Position numbers and translations under genes: made by a program. From Acidimicrobiia bacterium (lineage in GTDB: Bacteria; Actinomycetota; Acidimicrobiia; Acidimicrobiales; Ilumatobacteraceae): DNA of 20,260 nt. The notes beneath the pieces are model-generated. The model made no database searches. It was not told where the DNA came from and saw nothing but the letters and a program-made list of their open reading frames with translations. The stretch spans positions 1 to 20,260 of the forward strand of contig RFMT01000251.1 of assembly GCA_009927565.1 (NCBI GenBank). Reading direction: 5' to 3'. Numbering within the stretch: position 1 is the first letter of the stretch; the number at the start of each line of letters is the position of its first letter. Of the stretch, positions 7,637 to 15,595 are shown piece by piece.

Positions 7637-8434
7637 TTATTCACTGGGTGTGCGATTCGCCCCGCGACGTCGATAAAAAACTCGAGCGGTAACAAATGCC
7701 ATTAGGGCGAGCCAAGCAAATAGCAAAAATTTGAACAAGCCAGCCACGAGTCGCGCCACGGTTGCTCTGACTGCGGTGTTGCGAGATGTAGTCAAAACTG
7801 ACTGCTCGCTGCCGTCAAGAGGCACTCGCCAAGTCACTGTGTTTGCAGCGTCGATACCGCTGGTTCGTTCTATAACTCCGGGCAATGTGGCGACAAAGTC
7901 AATCGTCATTGCCTTGCCGAGATCAAGGCCCGCTTGTTTCAAATTTTCTTCAAATGGTGCGCCGCCAACTGTTTTCAGCAATCGTGCATCAGCAAACGCG
8001 TTTAACCCGCCGTCAACTTGCAAAATTCCGTCAAGAGTGAAAGTCGAATCAGTATCTTTGCCAGTTCTAGATAGCGACATCTGTTTGAACGGACCAGACT
8101 CGCCACTTAATTGGTTCAGAAGCGTGCCAGCCTGTTCAGCATTATCAAATGTGTGCTTAAGAGAAACTTGTAGTCCGCCATCTGCAGTTTTGTTCGCTCG
8201 AGACGCAACCCAACCAGCAGCAGTCAAGTCATCAAAGCGCAAGTCATCGGCAAGATTTGGCGCTGCAGCGACAACTTCTGAGTCGGCAATCATATTTAGC
8301 GTCACTGTGCCAGCTCCACTTTGGGCAACGTCAAGCGTTACAACTGCATTGACCTGACATGAACACAAAATCATCGCGGCCATCACCAAGCCGAAATTTT
8401 TGAATTTCAAAAAATGTCTATGCACGCGTTGCAT
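7637..8434 (-). CDS. LppM-like lipoprotein with C-terminal membrane helix
   Basis: A 265-residue exported protein. The N-terminus is basic (MQRVHRHFLKFKNF), then hydrophobic (GLVMAAMILCSC), with a plausible lipobox LCS-C, so it is probably lipidated at Cys26. The body is a beta-rich domain (VTLDVAQSGAGTVTLNMIAD, then DDLRFDDLTAAGWVASR) that resembles the actinobacterial LppM family in layout. Near the C-terminus is one membrane helix (about residues 228-250, AGLFKFLLFAWLALMAFV), followed by a basic tail. Its role is not known from sequence; mycobacterial LppM is a surface-associated lipoprotein. It sits 44 nt behind clpC and 13 nt before radA, which suggests co-transcription. The family call is from memory of the pattern; the lipoprotein plus anchor topology is directly visible. 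Confidence 0.65.
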   Translation of the reverse strand: MQRVHRHFLKFKNFGLVMAAMILCSCQVNAVVTLDVAQSGAGTVTLNMIADSEVVAAAPNLADDLRFDDLTAAGWVASRANKTADGGLQVSLKHTFDNAEQAGTLLNQLSGESGPFKQMSLSRTGKDTDSTFTLDGILQVDGGLNAFADARLLKTVGGAPFEENLKQAGLDLGKAMTIDFVATLPGVIERTSGIDAANTVTWRVPLDGSEQSVLTTSRNTAVRATVARLVAGLFKFLLFAWLALMAFVTARVFYRRRGANRTPSE

Positions 8435-8478
8435 AGTTTACGCAAAGCGACCTAAGTCGGTGTCAGGTGCGTAGAGAG

Positions 8479-11010
8479 TTATTCAGGTGTTGGCGTTGAT
8501 TCGCCAGCGCCTGCAAGCTCAACTGCAACAGGTGGCGCGAAACCTTCGACAGCTTTGAACGAGAAGCGTTTTTCTTCCGGCTTTTCAGGGTCGTCTTCAA
8601 CACCAATCACGATAATTTCACCCGCATGAAATTCTTTATTGAGAAGCTTCTCTGAGAGCGGATCTTCTAGGAAGCGCTGCATCGCTCGGCGAAGAGGTCG
8701 AGCACCCAGTTGTGGGTCGTAGCCACGCTTGGCAAGAAGCTCTTTTGCCTCAACAGTGAGTTCAAGACCCAGGCCGAGACCTTCAAGCTGACTTGTCAAT
8801 CGCTTGCTCATCAAGTCGACCATTTGCACAACTTCGCTCATCGCCAACTCGTGGAACACGATGACTTCGTCGATGCGGTTCAAGAACTCAGGCTTGAATT
8901 GTGTCTTTAACGCATCATTAACTTTGTCGCGCATACGTGCATATGAAAGGGCTTCGTCATTTTTGCCGAAACCAACGTTGGCTTTGCGCAAGTCTTGAGT
9001 GCCCAGGTTCGAAGTCATGATCAAAACTGTGTTTCTGAAGTCTGTGCTACGACCTTGAGCATCGGTCAAACGGCCTTCTTCAAGAATTTGAAGCAACGTG
9101 TTGAATACGTCAGGGTGTGCTTTTTCGATCTCGTCAAACAACACAACCGAGAATGGCTTGCGACGCACAGCCTCTGTTAACTGTCCGCCTTCTTCATAAC
9201 CCACATAACCCGGAGGTGAACCAACAAGGCGACTAACCGTGTGTTTCTCCATGTATTCACTCATGTCCAGTGCAATCAACGCTTGTTCGTCACCAAACAA
9301 GAACTCGGCCAAAGTTTTTGCGAGTTCAGTTTTGCCGACGCCTGTTGGTCCCAAGAAGATGAACGAACCGCTGGGGCGCTTCGGGTCTTTTAAGCCTGCT
9401 CGTGTGCGACGAATACTCTGGCTCACCGCTTTGATTGCGTCTTCTTGACCAATGATTCGCTTGTGGAGTTCGCCTTCCATGTTCAGCAACTTGGCTGTTT
9501 CTTCTTCGGTCAATTTAAAGACTGGTATACCTGTCCACATACTCAAGACTTCGGCGATTGACTCTTCGCTTACTTCGTCAAACAAGTCAATGCCTTGTGC
9601 TTTGACGTCGACTTCTTTTTGTGCGCGCTCTTCAAGCAATGAGCGCTCTTGATCACGCAAACGACCTGCTTCTTCGAAACGCTGTTCTTCAACCGCACGC
9701 TTCTTTGCTTCTTGCACATCGTTGATTTTGTTTTCGATCTCTTTTAAGTCTGGTGGCGTCGTCATGCGCTTGATTCGCAAACGACTGCCAGCCTCGTCAA
9801 TTAAGTCGATGGCTTTATCTGGCAAGAATCGATCTGAAATGTAGCGATCAGCGAGATTGGCCGCTGAGACAAGTGCTTGGTCTGTGATCGTAACACGGTG
9901 GTGAGTTTCATATTTATCGCGAATGCCTTTGAGAATCTCGATCGTGTGTGCAACCGACGGCTCGTCGACCTTCACTGGCTGAAAGCGGCGCTCTAGCGCG
10001 GCATCTTTTTCGAAATGCTTTCTGAATTCGTCAAGAGTTGTGGCACCAATTGTCTGCAGTTCACCTCTGGCCAACATCGGCTTCAAAATTGATGCAGCGT
10101 CTATCGCGCCCTCGGCTGCGCCCGCACCTACAAGTGTGTGAATTTCGTCGATAAACAAAATAATGTCACCACGAGTCTTAATTTCTTTCAAAACTTTCTT
10201 CAATCGTTCTTCAAAGTCACCGCGATATCGACTGCCCGCGACGAGTGCACCCAAATCGAGGGTGTAAAGCTGTTTGTTGGTCAAAGTCTCTGGTACTTCA
10301 TTGGCGACAATTTTTTGCGCAAGACCTTCAATGATTGCCGTCTTGCCAACGCCAGGTTCACCGATTAGCACAGGATTGTTCTTGGTGCGTCGCGACAAAA
10401 TCTGCATCACGCGCTCCATTTCTTTGTGCCGACCAATTACCGGATCAAGTTTTTTGTCGCGCGCAAGTTGGGTTAAGTTGCGACCGAACTGGTCGAGAAT
10501 TTGACTGCCACCTTTTTCTTGTGGTGTGTCTTTTGCGCCGACAGGTTCGCCTTCGCTCTTGCCACCAGGCCCCTGGTATCCGCTCAACAACTGGATGACT
10601 TGTTGACGAACACGGCCGAGGTCAGCGCCAAGTTTGACAAGCACCTGTGCGGCAACGCCTTCGCCCTCGCGAATCAAACCGAGCAAAATGTGCTCGGTAC
10701 CGATGTAGTTATGGCCAAGTTGCAATGCTTCGCGCAATGAGAGTTCGAGAACTTTTTTCGCGCGCGGAGTAAAAGGTATGTGACCCGATGGAGACGAGCC
10801 GCCTTGACCAATAATCTCTTCAACTTGTGCACGCACCGCTTCGAGTGAGATGCCGAGTGCTTCTAGACCTTTGGCGGCAACGCCTTCGCCTTCATGAATC
10901 AAACCGAGCAAAATGTGCTCTGTGCCAATGTACGAGTGGTTGAGCAGGCGGGCTTCTTCTTGGGCGAGAACTACGACCCTTCGAGCCCTATCCGTAAATC
11001 GTTCAAACAA
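8479..11010 (-). CDS. clpC: ATP-dependent Clp protease ATPase subunit ClpC
   Basis: ClpC unfolds proteins and feeds them to ClpP. The 843-residue protein is intact and complete. It has two N-domain repeats (YIGTEHILLGLI at about residues 27-38 and 102-113), D1 with Walker A GEPGVGKT (about 217) and Walker B ILFIDEIHTL, a UVR-type coiled middle segment (VEEQRFEEAGRLRDQERSLL), D2 with GPTGVGKTELAKTL (about 551) and VVLFDEIEKAH, and the ClpP-docking loop VGFG. The C-terminus is short and acidic/Pro-rich. The start is TTG 11010, giving the standard MFERFTDRARR N-terminus; no in-frame ATG fits better and no strong Shine-Dalgarno is present. It is the first gene of a leftward unit with the lipoprotein and radA, and diverges from the polyprenyl synthase. 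Confidence 0.97.
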   Translation of the reverse strand: MFERFTDRARRVVVLAQEEARLLNHSYIGTEHILLGLIHEGEGVAAKGLEALGISLEAVRAQVEEIIGQGGSSPSGHIPFTPRAKKVLELSLREALQLGHNYIGTEHILLGLIREGEGVAAQVLVKLGADLGRVRQQVIQLLSGYQGPGGKSEGEPVGAKDTPQEKGGSQILDQFGRNLTQLARDKKLDPVIGRHKEMERVMQILSRRTKNNPVLIGEPGVGKTAIIEGLAQKIVANEVPETLTNKQLYTLDLGALVAGSRYRGDFEERLKKVLKEIKTRGDIILFIDEIHTLVGAGAAEGAIDAASILKPMLARGELQTIGATTLDEFRKHFEKDAALERRFQPVKVDEPSVAHTIEILKGIRDKYETHHRVTITDQALVSAANLADRYISDRFLPDKAIDLIDEAGSRLRIKRMTTPPDLKEIENKINDVQEAKKRAVEEQRFEEAGRLRDQERSLLEERAQKEVDVKAQGIDLFDEVSEESIAEVLSMWTGIPVFKLTEEETAKLLNMEGELHKRIIGQEDAIKAVSQSIRRTRAGLKDPKRPSGSFIFLGPTGVGKTELAKTLAEFLFGDEQALIALDMSEYMEKHTVSRLVGSPPGYVGYEEGGQLTEAVRRKPFSVVLFDEIEKAHPDVFNTLLQILEEGRLTDAQGRSTDFRNTVLIMTSNLGTQDLRKANVGFGKNDEALSYARMRDKVNDALKTQFKPEFLNRIDEVIVFHELAMSEVVQMVDLMSKRLTSQLEGLGLGLELTVEAKELLAKRGYDPQLGARPLRRAMQRFLEDPLSEKLLNKEFHAGEIIVIGVEDDPEKPEEKRFSFKAVEGFAPPVAVELAGAGESTPTPE

Positions 11011-11189
11011 CTCTGACCGCCTTATGCGTCATACTGGGTAACTAAACAAAGTGTATCGGTGCGACCGTCGCGATTTATGGCGCATGGTGCACGCCTGAAG
11101 CGAACGTGGGGTTCCGAGTCTTTTTGGCACGAGCGTGACGAGCCTCACAACGCTTAGTTCGTAAATTCACAAGGCGATTTGCGTAGCCT
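11011..11189. promoter_or_regulatory. Divergent intergenic region between clpC and the polyprenyl synthase
   Basis: This 179-nt region must hold promoters for both divergent genes. Hexamers are weak by eye. For clpC, the - strand has TTGTTT near 11044-11049 and AT-rich CATAAG near 11021-11026, about 17 nt apart, a poor match to consensus. For the rightward gene, CGTAAAT near 11160-11166 is a possible -10. No HspR (HAIR) or CtsR-like repeat was recognised, so the usual ClpC stress regulators have no visible operator here. Confidence 0.35.
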
Positions 11190-12179
11190 GTGGAAATGGC
11201 AGTTTCTTCGCCGCTTCTTTCGCTTCCACTTATGGATGCCGATCGTCAGCGAGTTGAATCGGCACTTTTGGCGGCAGTAAAAAACCGTGATGCGCATCTC
11301 AACGAACTCGCAGCGCACCTAATTGTTGCGGGTGGCAAACGACTTCGCCCCGTGATGACAATCGCGGCCGCGGCAGTGGGCAATGACAAACCAGTGAGCG
11401 ATGAGGTGATTCAAGGTGGTATTTCTTGCGAGTTGGTCCATCTTGGTTCGCTGTATCACGACGATGTTATGGATGAGGCCGCCACTCGTCGCGGTGTCGA
11501 CACCGTAAATGCGCGATGGGGCAATCTGCAGGCCATTTTGGCTGGAGACTTTTTGTTGGCGAAAGCCTCTGAGATTGCGGCAGCACTTGGCACCGAAGTC
11601 GCAACACTTCTGGCCCAAACGATTGGCCATCTTTGTGAAGGTCAGATCGAAGAACTAACTAAGGCGTTCGATGTGTCGCGCTCAGTGCCTTCATACTTGG
11701 TGAGCATTGAGGGCAAGACTGCATCTTTGTTCGCGACCGCCGCCCGAATTGGTGCACTCGTCGCTGGACACGATCGTGCAGTTGTCGAAGCGTTGACAAA
11801 CTACGGCACTGCATATGGCATGGTGTTTCAAATTGTCGACGACATTCTTGACGTGATTGCAACAGACGCCGAACTTGGCAAGCGAGCCGGTCATGACATG
11901 GAAGAAGGCATTTACACATTGCCTGTGCTGTTAACTCTGAAGAGTGACTCAACTGACGCCCTTGAGTTGCGAGATCTTCTCGGCAAGACTCTTTCTGGCG
12001 AAGATCGCAGTACGGCGCTCGCAATTGTTCGCACAAACACTGGCATTAGCCACGCCATTGAGACGGCTAGCGAATACGTTGCTATTGCCGAAAACGAATG
12101 CGCGAAAATGCCTGCGTCAATTGCAACAAACGCTTTACGTGATGCCCCGCGGGCGTTGCTTAATTCAGTTATTCGCTAA
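11190..12179 (+). CDS. Long-chain polyprenyl diphosphate synthase
   Basis: This enzyme condenses isopentenyl diphosphate units onto an allylic primer to make an all-trans polyprenyl diphosphate, probably the side chain of menaquinone. The 329-residue protein carries the substrate-binding GGKRLRP (48-54), the first Asp-rich motif DDVMD (91-95), GDFLLAKA, and the second Asp-rich motif DDILD near residue 216, with the paired KRAGHD after it. The residue five before the first motif is Gly (86), with no bulky aromatic there, which in this family goes with long-chain products. The start is GTG 11190 or ATG 11196, two codons in; neither has a clear Shine-Dalgarno. The gene ends inside the stem of a perfect inverted repeat shared with the convergent gene. 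Confidence 0.92.
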   Translation: MEMAVSSPLLSLPLMDADRQRVESALLAAVKNRDAHLNELAAHLIVAGGKRLRPVMTIAAAAVGNDKPVSDEVIQGGISCELVHLGSLYHDDVMDEAATRRGVDTVNARWGNLQAILAGDFLLAKASEIAAALGTEVATLLAQTIGHLCEGQIEELTKAFDVSRSVPSYLVSIEGKTASLFATAARIGALVAGHDRAVVEALTNYGTAYGMVFQIVDDILDVIATDAELGKRAGHDMEEGIYTLPVLLTLKSDSTDALELRDLLGKTLSGEDRSTALAIVRTNTGISHAIETASEYVAIAENECAKMPASIATNALRDAPRALLNSVIR

Positions 12180-12207
12180 TCGCGAATATTCGAAATCGCG
12201 ATTAGCG
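12174..12207. terminator. Perfect 12-bp inverted repeat between convergent genes, carrying both stop codons
   Basis: CGCTAATCGCGA (12174-12185) is exactly repeated in reverse complement at 12196-12207, with a 10-nt loop. The TAA of the polyprenyl synthase (12177-12179) is in the left arm and the TAA of the convergent gene (12202-12204, - strand) is in the right arm. This would form a stable hairpin in both transcripts and is well placed as a bidirectional terminator. Neither side has a T-rich tail, so it is not a classic intrinsic terminator. Confidence 0.65.
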
Positions 12208-12711
12208 CAGTTCGTGAACGCGCAAAATTAGTTCGCGCGAATCAGGGTCAAGTTGGCGACCGGCAATTCGCTCAGTGAGGATTATTGCCTGAGCAGGGTC
12301 GTCGACCAAACCTGACCACCTGATGTATCCACCCATCAAACCATGCAGTCTTTCGCTGACTTCTTCGGCGTGAACCACGATTTTCAACCCGCGCTGTAAC
12401 AGCTTTGAAATTTCGGTGTAGAAGGTTTTTAACCACGGGTCTATATCGTCGGGGTGCGGCATCGGGCGATGTTGGTAAGGCATTTGCAGCTCTTCGTAAC
12501 TATGCAAATTGTGGGGCGCGGTGCTGATTGAAATCACGCAACCAAATTCATTTTCGCGAAGCCAAATAATCTCTTCTTGTCGTCGCACGCGTCGATGATT
12601 GACACCGAATCCACCAGGTCGCTCACAAATTGCGAGCTTGTCCTTGATGATCCAAGTTAGGTTTCGGGGCAAAATGCCAAGTGCCCACTTACCGCGAAGC
12701 TTTTGTGGCAC
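12202..12711 (-). CDS. Dual-specificity-phosphatase-like protein lacking the catalytic cysteine
   Basis: A 169-residue soluble protein. The order of elements resembles small cysteine phosphatases (DSP/PTP): a strand ending FGCVISI (56-62), a loop with PMPHPDDID (83-91) where a general acid would sit, a helix (93-106), then LKIVVHAEEVSERLHGLMGG (109-128). That last block matches the H-C-X5-R active-site loop in spacing, H114-A115-(EEVSE)-R121, but the nucleophilic Cys is Ala. If the fold call is right, it cannot catalyse by the usual phosphocysteine route and may bind phosphorylated ligands or proteins. Start GTG 12711 is the only start downstream of an in-frame TAA. It probably forms its own transcript, 123 nt after tilS. 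It is otherwise unrecognised. Confidence 0.6.
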   Translation of the reverse strand: MPQKLRGKWALGILPRNLTWIIKDKLAICERPGGFGVNHRRVRRQEEIIWLRENEFGCVISISTAPHNLHSYEELQMPYQHRPMPHPDDIDPWLKTFYTEISKLLQRGLKIVVHAEEVSERLHGLMGGYIRWSGLVDDPAQAIILTERIAGRQLDPDSRELILRVHELR

Positions 12712-12834
12712 TAGTGAGCCTTATTACTTGACTTACTAATGGTTAGTGTTTCGAACATTGACAAAGCACAATATCACAGCATATTTAGGTTGTGTTTGGT
12801 TTTGTAACTTTCTCGTCAGCACTTAAATTCAAAT

Positions 12835-13727
12835 TTATTGCTTCAAGTTGATTTGCAGTCGTTGGTTACTTCGCCGAACTTCACGGTTCATTCCGATTTC
12901 ACACGCTGTTGTCGCGCCACGAGCGACATCAAGTACGCGTTCTACTGTCGCTGCATCAGGTGGATACGTTTCAGTCAACCAAACTCGAACGGCTCGTCGC
13001 GCCAAAGCGATCGGCGCCACAGAAAGAGCTTTGGCATCTGTGGGGTCGACCTGTTTAGCCAAGTCGTCAAGAAAATCGCTGTCGTCACGAAACAAGTCGG
13101 CTTGGCGCGCAAGAATCTGAGCGACATCGCGCTGTGAGAGCTCGTTCATCAGAGGCAACAATTGTTGACGAACTTGATTTCTGAGAAACTTCAAGTCGGT
13201 ATTTGTCGGGTCGACAACACATGTGATCTCGAGTTGGCGACAAAGCATTTCCGTTTCGCTGCGACGCAAATTCAAAATAGGGTGACTGTGGTTATGCCTC
13301 ATTCCTGCAAGGCCTTGTAGTCCAGCCCCGCGCAATAGATTGATCATTAGTGTTTCGGCTTGGTCGTCGGCGGTGTGTCCGGTAGCAACAGCATCGGGCA
13401 ACACTGCGAAACGTGCATAGCGAGCGCGCGCCTCAAGATTTGCGCCTGGCTCAACTTTGACTGTCTTGCTAACAAAACTCGCGCCAATTTGCTCTGCAAC
13501 ACGAGCAACTATCTTGGCTTCTTGATCTGAACCTTGGCGCAAGAATGGTCGACATGAAATGCGGTAACATCACAGCCGTTTAAAACTGCGAGCAAGAGCA
13601 TCGCCATGCTGTCGTTTCCGCCAGAAACTGCGCAATTAATCGTCGAGCCAGGCGATGGAAAGTTACATCGCGCTAAAAGTTCAGAGGCAAACTGATTCGA
13701 CTTAAGTTTTTCAACGAGGGCGTCCAT
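12835..13727 (-). CDS. tilS: tRNA(Ile)-lysidine synthase TilS (frame disrupted near N-terminus)
   Basis: TilS modifies the CAU anticodon wobble cytidine of tRNA-Ile2 to lysidine, making it read AUA; it is normally essential. The first frame (ATG 13727) has the PP-loop AVSGGNDSMAML (about residues 33-44) and AFHVDHS, then is lost. The adjacent frame resumes with LRQGSDQEAKIVARVAEQIG, then LEARARYARF, ATGHTADDQAETLMINLLRG and AGM, all classic TilS blocks. Adding one T near 13541-13542 (AA on +) reads VDHSLRQGSDQEA and yields 297 aa, matching short TilS forms without a full C-terminal tRNA-binding domain. It lies 13 nt after a small membrane-protein gene and downstream of rmuC. An essential gene with a clean 1-nt lesion suggests a sequence error. 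Confidence 0.88.
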
Positions 13728-13740
13728 CAGCCCGAGCCGT

Positions 13741-13890
13741 TTATTTCTGTGTTTGTCTTTGGCGACGGTTGGGGTGCTTGAGAGCCGTGACCGACTTCAA
13801 ATAACCGGCCACCAAACCAACTACAGCACCAACGCCGGCGATCAACAAACCTGCACCCAACCACCAGTGCCAAACAACTGCTGCAATCAT
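13741..13890 (-). CDS. Small membrane protein (49 aa) between rmuC and tilS
   Basis: Short open frame from ATG 13890 to TAA 13741. It encodes an almost wholly hydrophobic segment (residues 1-31, with WHWWLGAGLLIAGVGAVVG and a Gly-rich, helix-packing pattern), followed by a basic tail KHPNRRQRQTQK. That is a typical one- or two-helix membrane protein with a cytoplasmic basic end. The same frame stays open upstream to a TAG at about 13935 and reads DWFSNQIIASITA, which also looks protein-like but has no ATG/GTG/TTG start. The true start may therefore be non-standard or the frame may be damaged. It has no family I can name. The tight spacing (13 nt to tilS, 37 nt after the rmuC stop) supports a real gene. 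Confidence 0.5.
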   Translation of the reverse strand: MIAAVVWHWWLGAGLLIAGVGAVVGLVAGYLKSVTALKHPNRRQRQTQK

Positions 13891-13927
13891 CGCCGTAATG
13901 CTAGCGATAATTTGATTGCTAAACCAA

Positions 13928-15112
13928 TCAACGATCTAGTTCTTTAGTGTGCTCAGGAGCCGAAATTTGTCTTGGTGCTGAATCGATGTTTGCGATTTCA
14001 GTTAGTTCAGAAGAAGTTACTCCCGCGTCTTTGAATTTACGCAAAGTTGCCAGCATGCGCCCTTCAATTGAGCCGACCATTTTGTTGTATGCACTTATCG
14101 CTGTCTCAAGACCACGCCCAGTCTTCTCGACGCTTTCAAGCACTGTGTCTACTCGTTCATATAGTTCTCGACCGAGAGCCGCAATTTTTTCGGCGTGCTC
14201 GGCGATTTGAAATGCCTGCCAACCTTTGGCAACGGCTAGCAGTAACGCCAACAAATTAACCGGTGAGGCGATCAAAACACGACTGCGCATTGCGACCTCG
14301 AGCAAACTGCCATCTGAACGCAAGGCATCAGCCAAAAATGATTCACCAGGAATGAACATAATCACGTACTCGGGTGAGCGATCGAATTGCTCCCAATATT
14401 TTTTGTCGGCCAAGACTTTGGCGTGACCAGCGAGCGCCTTGGCATGTTCGCCCAAAAGCTGCTGTCTCAAAGTTGGATCTGAGGTTTCTTGGGCTTTTAG
14501 GTACGAGTCAAGAGGGGTCTTTGAGTCGATCACGACGCAACCGTCGTTAGGCAACTTGATAACTGCGTCTGGTCTTTGTGTTCGGTCATTGCCAGTAACC
14601 GTCGTCTGCTCGAAAAAATCGCAATAAGGCAACATGCCAGCGAGCTCAATCACGTTGCGCAACTGTTGTTCGCCCCATGCACCGCGAGCACTAGTTGATT
14701 TAAGTGCTGATTGAAGGGCAGAAGTCGTCTGGTTTAGCGTGTCGATTTGTTTGCTGATTGTTGCTGTTACACCAACTGTATTTGTGTAGTTCGACTGCAA
14801 AGACGAAACAGCATTTCGAAGTTCGTTCATTTGTGTTGCAACGGGGTCAAGCAGACTTTTGGTTTCTGTCGCTAAAGTCTGCGTGCGTGCTTGGTATGTG
14901 CGATCAATTTGCGAGTTGACATTTTCAAGTGCTTGTTGCGTTGCTTTGCCAACTTGAGCATCGACGGCATTTTTAACCGCGTCAATTAGCGCAGTCTGGT
15001 CAAAATTTTGTGGGGCTACAGAAATGTTGCCTGCACCATTTTGACGAAACAGCAACACACCAAGGCTGACAACGACTACAACTAATAAACCGATGATTAT
15101 CTCCATCACCAC
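13928..15112 (-). CDS. rmuC: RmuC family DNA recombination protein
   Basis: RmuC proteins limit recombination at inverted repeats and have a nuclease-like core; the exact activity is poorly known. This 394-residue protein has an N-terminal membrane helix (about residues 4-22, EIIIGLLVVVVVSLGVLLF), a long coiled coil (about 40-135, rich in Q/N/L), then the RmuC core with ARGAWGEQQLRNVIELAGML, RPDAVIKLPNDGCVVIDSKT, EYVIMFIPGESFLADAL and SPVNLLALLLAVAKGWQ. The start is GTG 15112 or ATG 15106, both immediately before the membrane segment. It diverges from the nitroreductase across only 33 nt and leads a unit with the small membrane protein and tilS. Confidence 0.93.
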   Translation of the reverse strand: MVMEIIIGLLVVVVVSLGVLLFRQNGAGNISVAPQNFDQTALIDAVKNAVDAQVGKATQQALENVNSQIDRTYQARTQTLATETKSLLDPVATQMNELRNAVSSLQSNYTNTVGVTATISKQIDTLNQTTSALQSALKSTSARGAWGEQQLRNVIELAGMLPYCDFFEQTTVTGNDRTQRPDAVIKLPNDGCVVIDSKTPLDSYLKAQETSDPTLRQQLLGEHAKALAGHAKVLADKKYWEQFDRSPEYVIMFIPGESFLADALRSDGSLLEVAMRSRVLIASPVNLLALLLAVAKGWQAFQIAEHAEKIAALGRELYERVDTVLESVEKTGRGLETAISAYNKMVGSIEGRMLATLRKFKDAGVTSSELTEIANIDSAPRQISAPEHTKELDR

Positions 15113-15145
15113 AGTGTGGCACGAGGGTGTCGCTAGATTGACCCC
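15113..15145 (+). promoter_or_regulatory. Compact divergent promoter; likely leaderless start for the nitroreductase
   Basis: Only 33 nt separate the divergent starts. On the + strand TAGATT (15134-15139) fits the actinobacterial -10 pattern TANNNT and lies 6 nt before ATG 15146, so transcription would begin at or beside the A of the start codon, giving a leaderless mRNA. No Shine-Dalgarno precedes the ATG, which agrees. No -35 consensus is seen. The rmuC promoter must lie within this region or inside the nitroreductase gene. Confidence 0.5.
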
Positions 15146-15595
15146 ATGAAATCGTCAAAGATTGTGGATAGCCCTGTGGGCTGGGTGCAAGATCATATTC
15201 GCGCATATGTTGAAAGCAACGGGCAAGAGGGCCATATGTGGCGCGGCGTGCCTACGTTGCTGTTGACTACAACAGGCCGAAAGTCGGGCGAACTTCGTCG
15301 CACTGCCCTGATTTATGGTCGAGACTCAGATGATTATGTAATCGTCGCTTCTAAGGGCGGAGCGCCGAGCAATCCGCTTTGGTACGAAAATTTGGTTGCA
15401 CAGCCTAAAGTGACGATTCAAGTCGGAGCCGACGTCTTTGATTGCGCGGCTTCAACCTATGAAGAGGGTGGCGTTGCAGGCGACCATCGTCAAAAAGTTT
15501 GGGATTCACTAGTTGCGATTTGGCCGGGCTTCGCGGAATATCAAACCAAAACTGCTCGGCGTATTCCGCTCGTTCGTTTAAAAAGAATCAGTTAA
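15146..15595 (+). CDS. Deazaflavin (F420)-dependent nitroreductase family protein (DUF385)
   Basis: A 149-residue protein of the split beta-barrel Ddn/DUF385 family, many members of which use reduced F420 to reduce quinones or nitro compounds. Family marks are MWRGVPTLLLTTTGRKSGEL with RRTALIYG (about residues 31-60), VIVASKGGAPSNPLWYENL (66-85) and VTIQVG, then the C-terminal FAEYQTKTARRIPLVRL. Length and ending are normal. The start ATG 15146 fits a leaderless transcript. The stop overlaps the end of the convergent WecA-like gene by 8 nt. F420 use agrees with an actinobacterial host, but the substrate cannot be told from sequence, and some family members may not use F420. Confidence 0.85.
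   Translation: MKSSKIVDSPVGWVQDHIRAYVESNGQEGHMWRGVPTLLLTTTGRKSGELRRTALIYGRDSDDYVIVASKGGAPSNPLWYENLVAQPKVTIQVGADVFDCAASTYEEGGVAGDHRQKVWDSLVAIWPGFAEYQTKTARRIPLVRLKRIS

Noticed and set aside
7731..8357. A 208-codon open frame on the + strand opposite the lipoprotein gene
   Set aside because: It is antisense to a protein with a clear signal peptide and membrane helix, has Ser/Ala/Pro-rich shadow composition, and shows no motif.
12712..12834. Possible promoter or operator between tilS and the phosphatase-like gene (TTGTCA on the - strand; ACTAA-TGG-TTAGT short repeat)
   Set aside because: The 5-bp arms are too short to be notable, and no good -10 lies 16-18 nt from TTGTCA. The 123-nt AT-rich gap surely holds a promoter, but I cannot place it.
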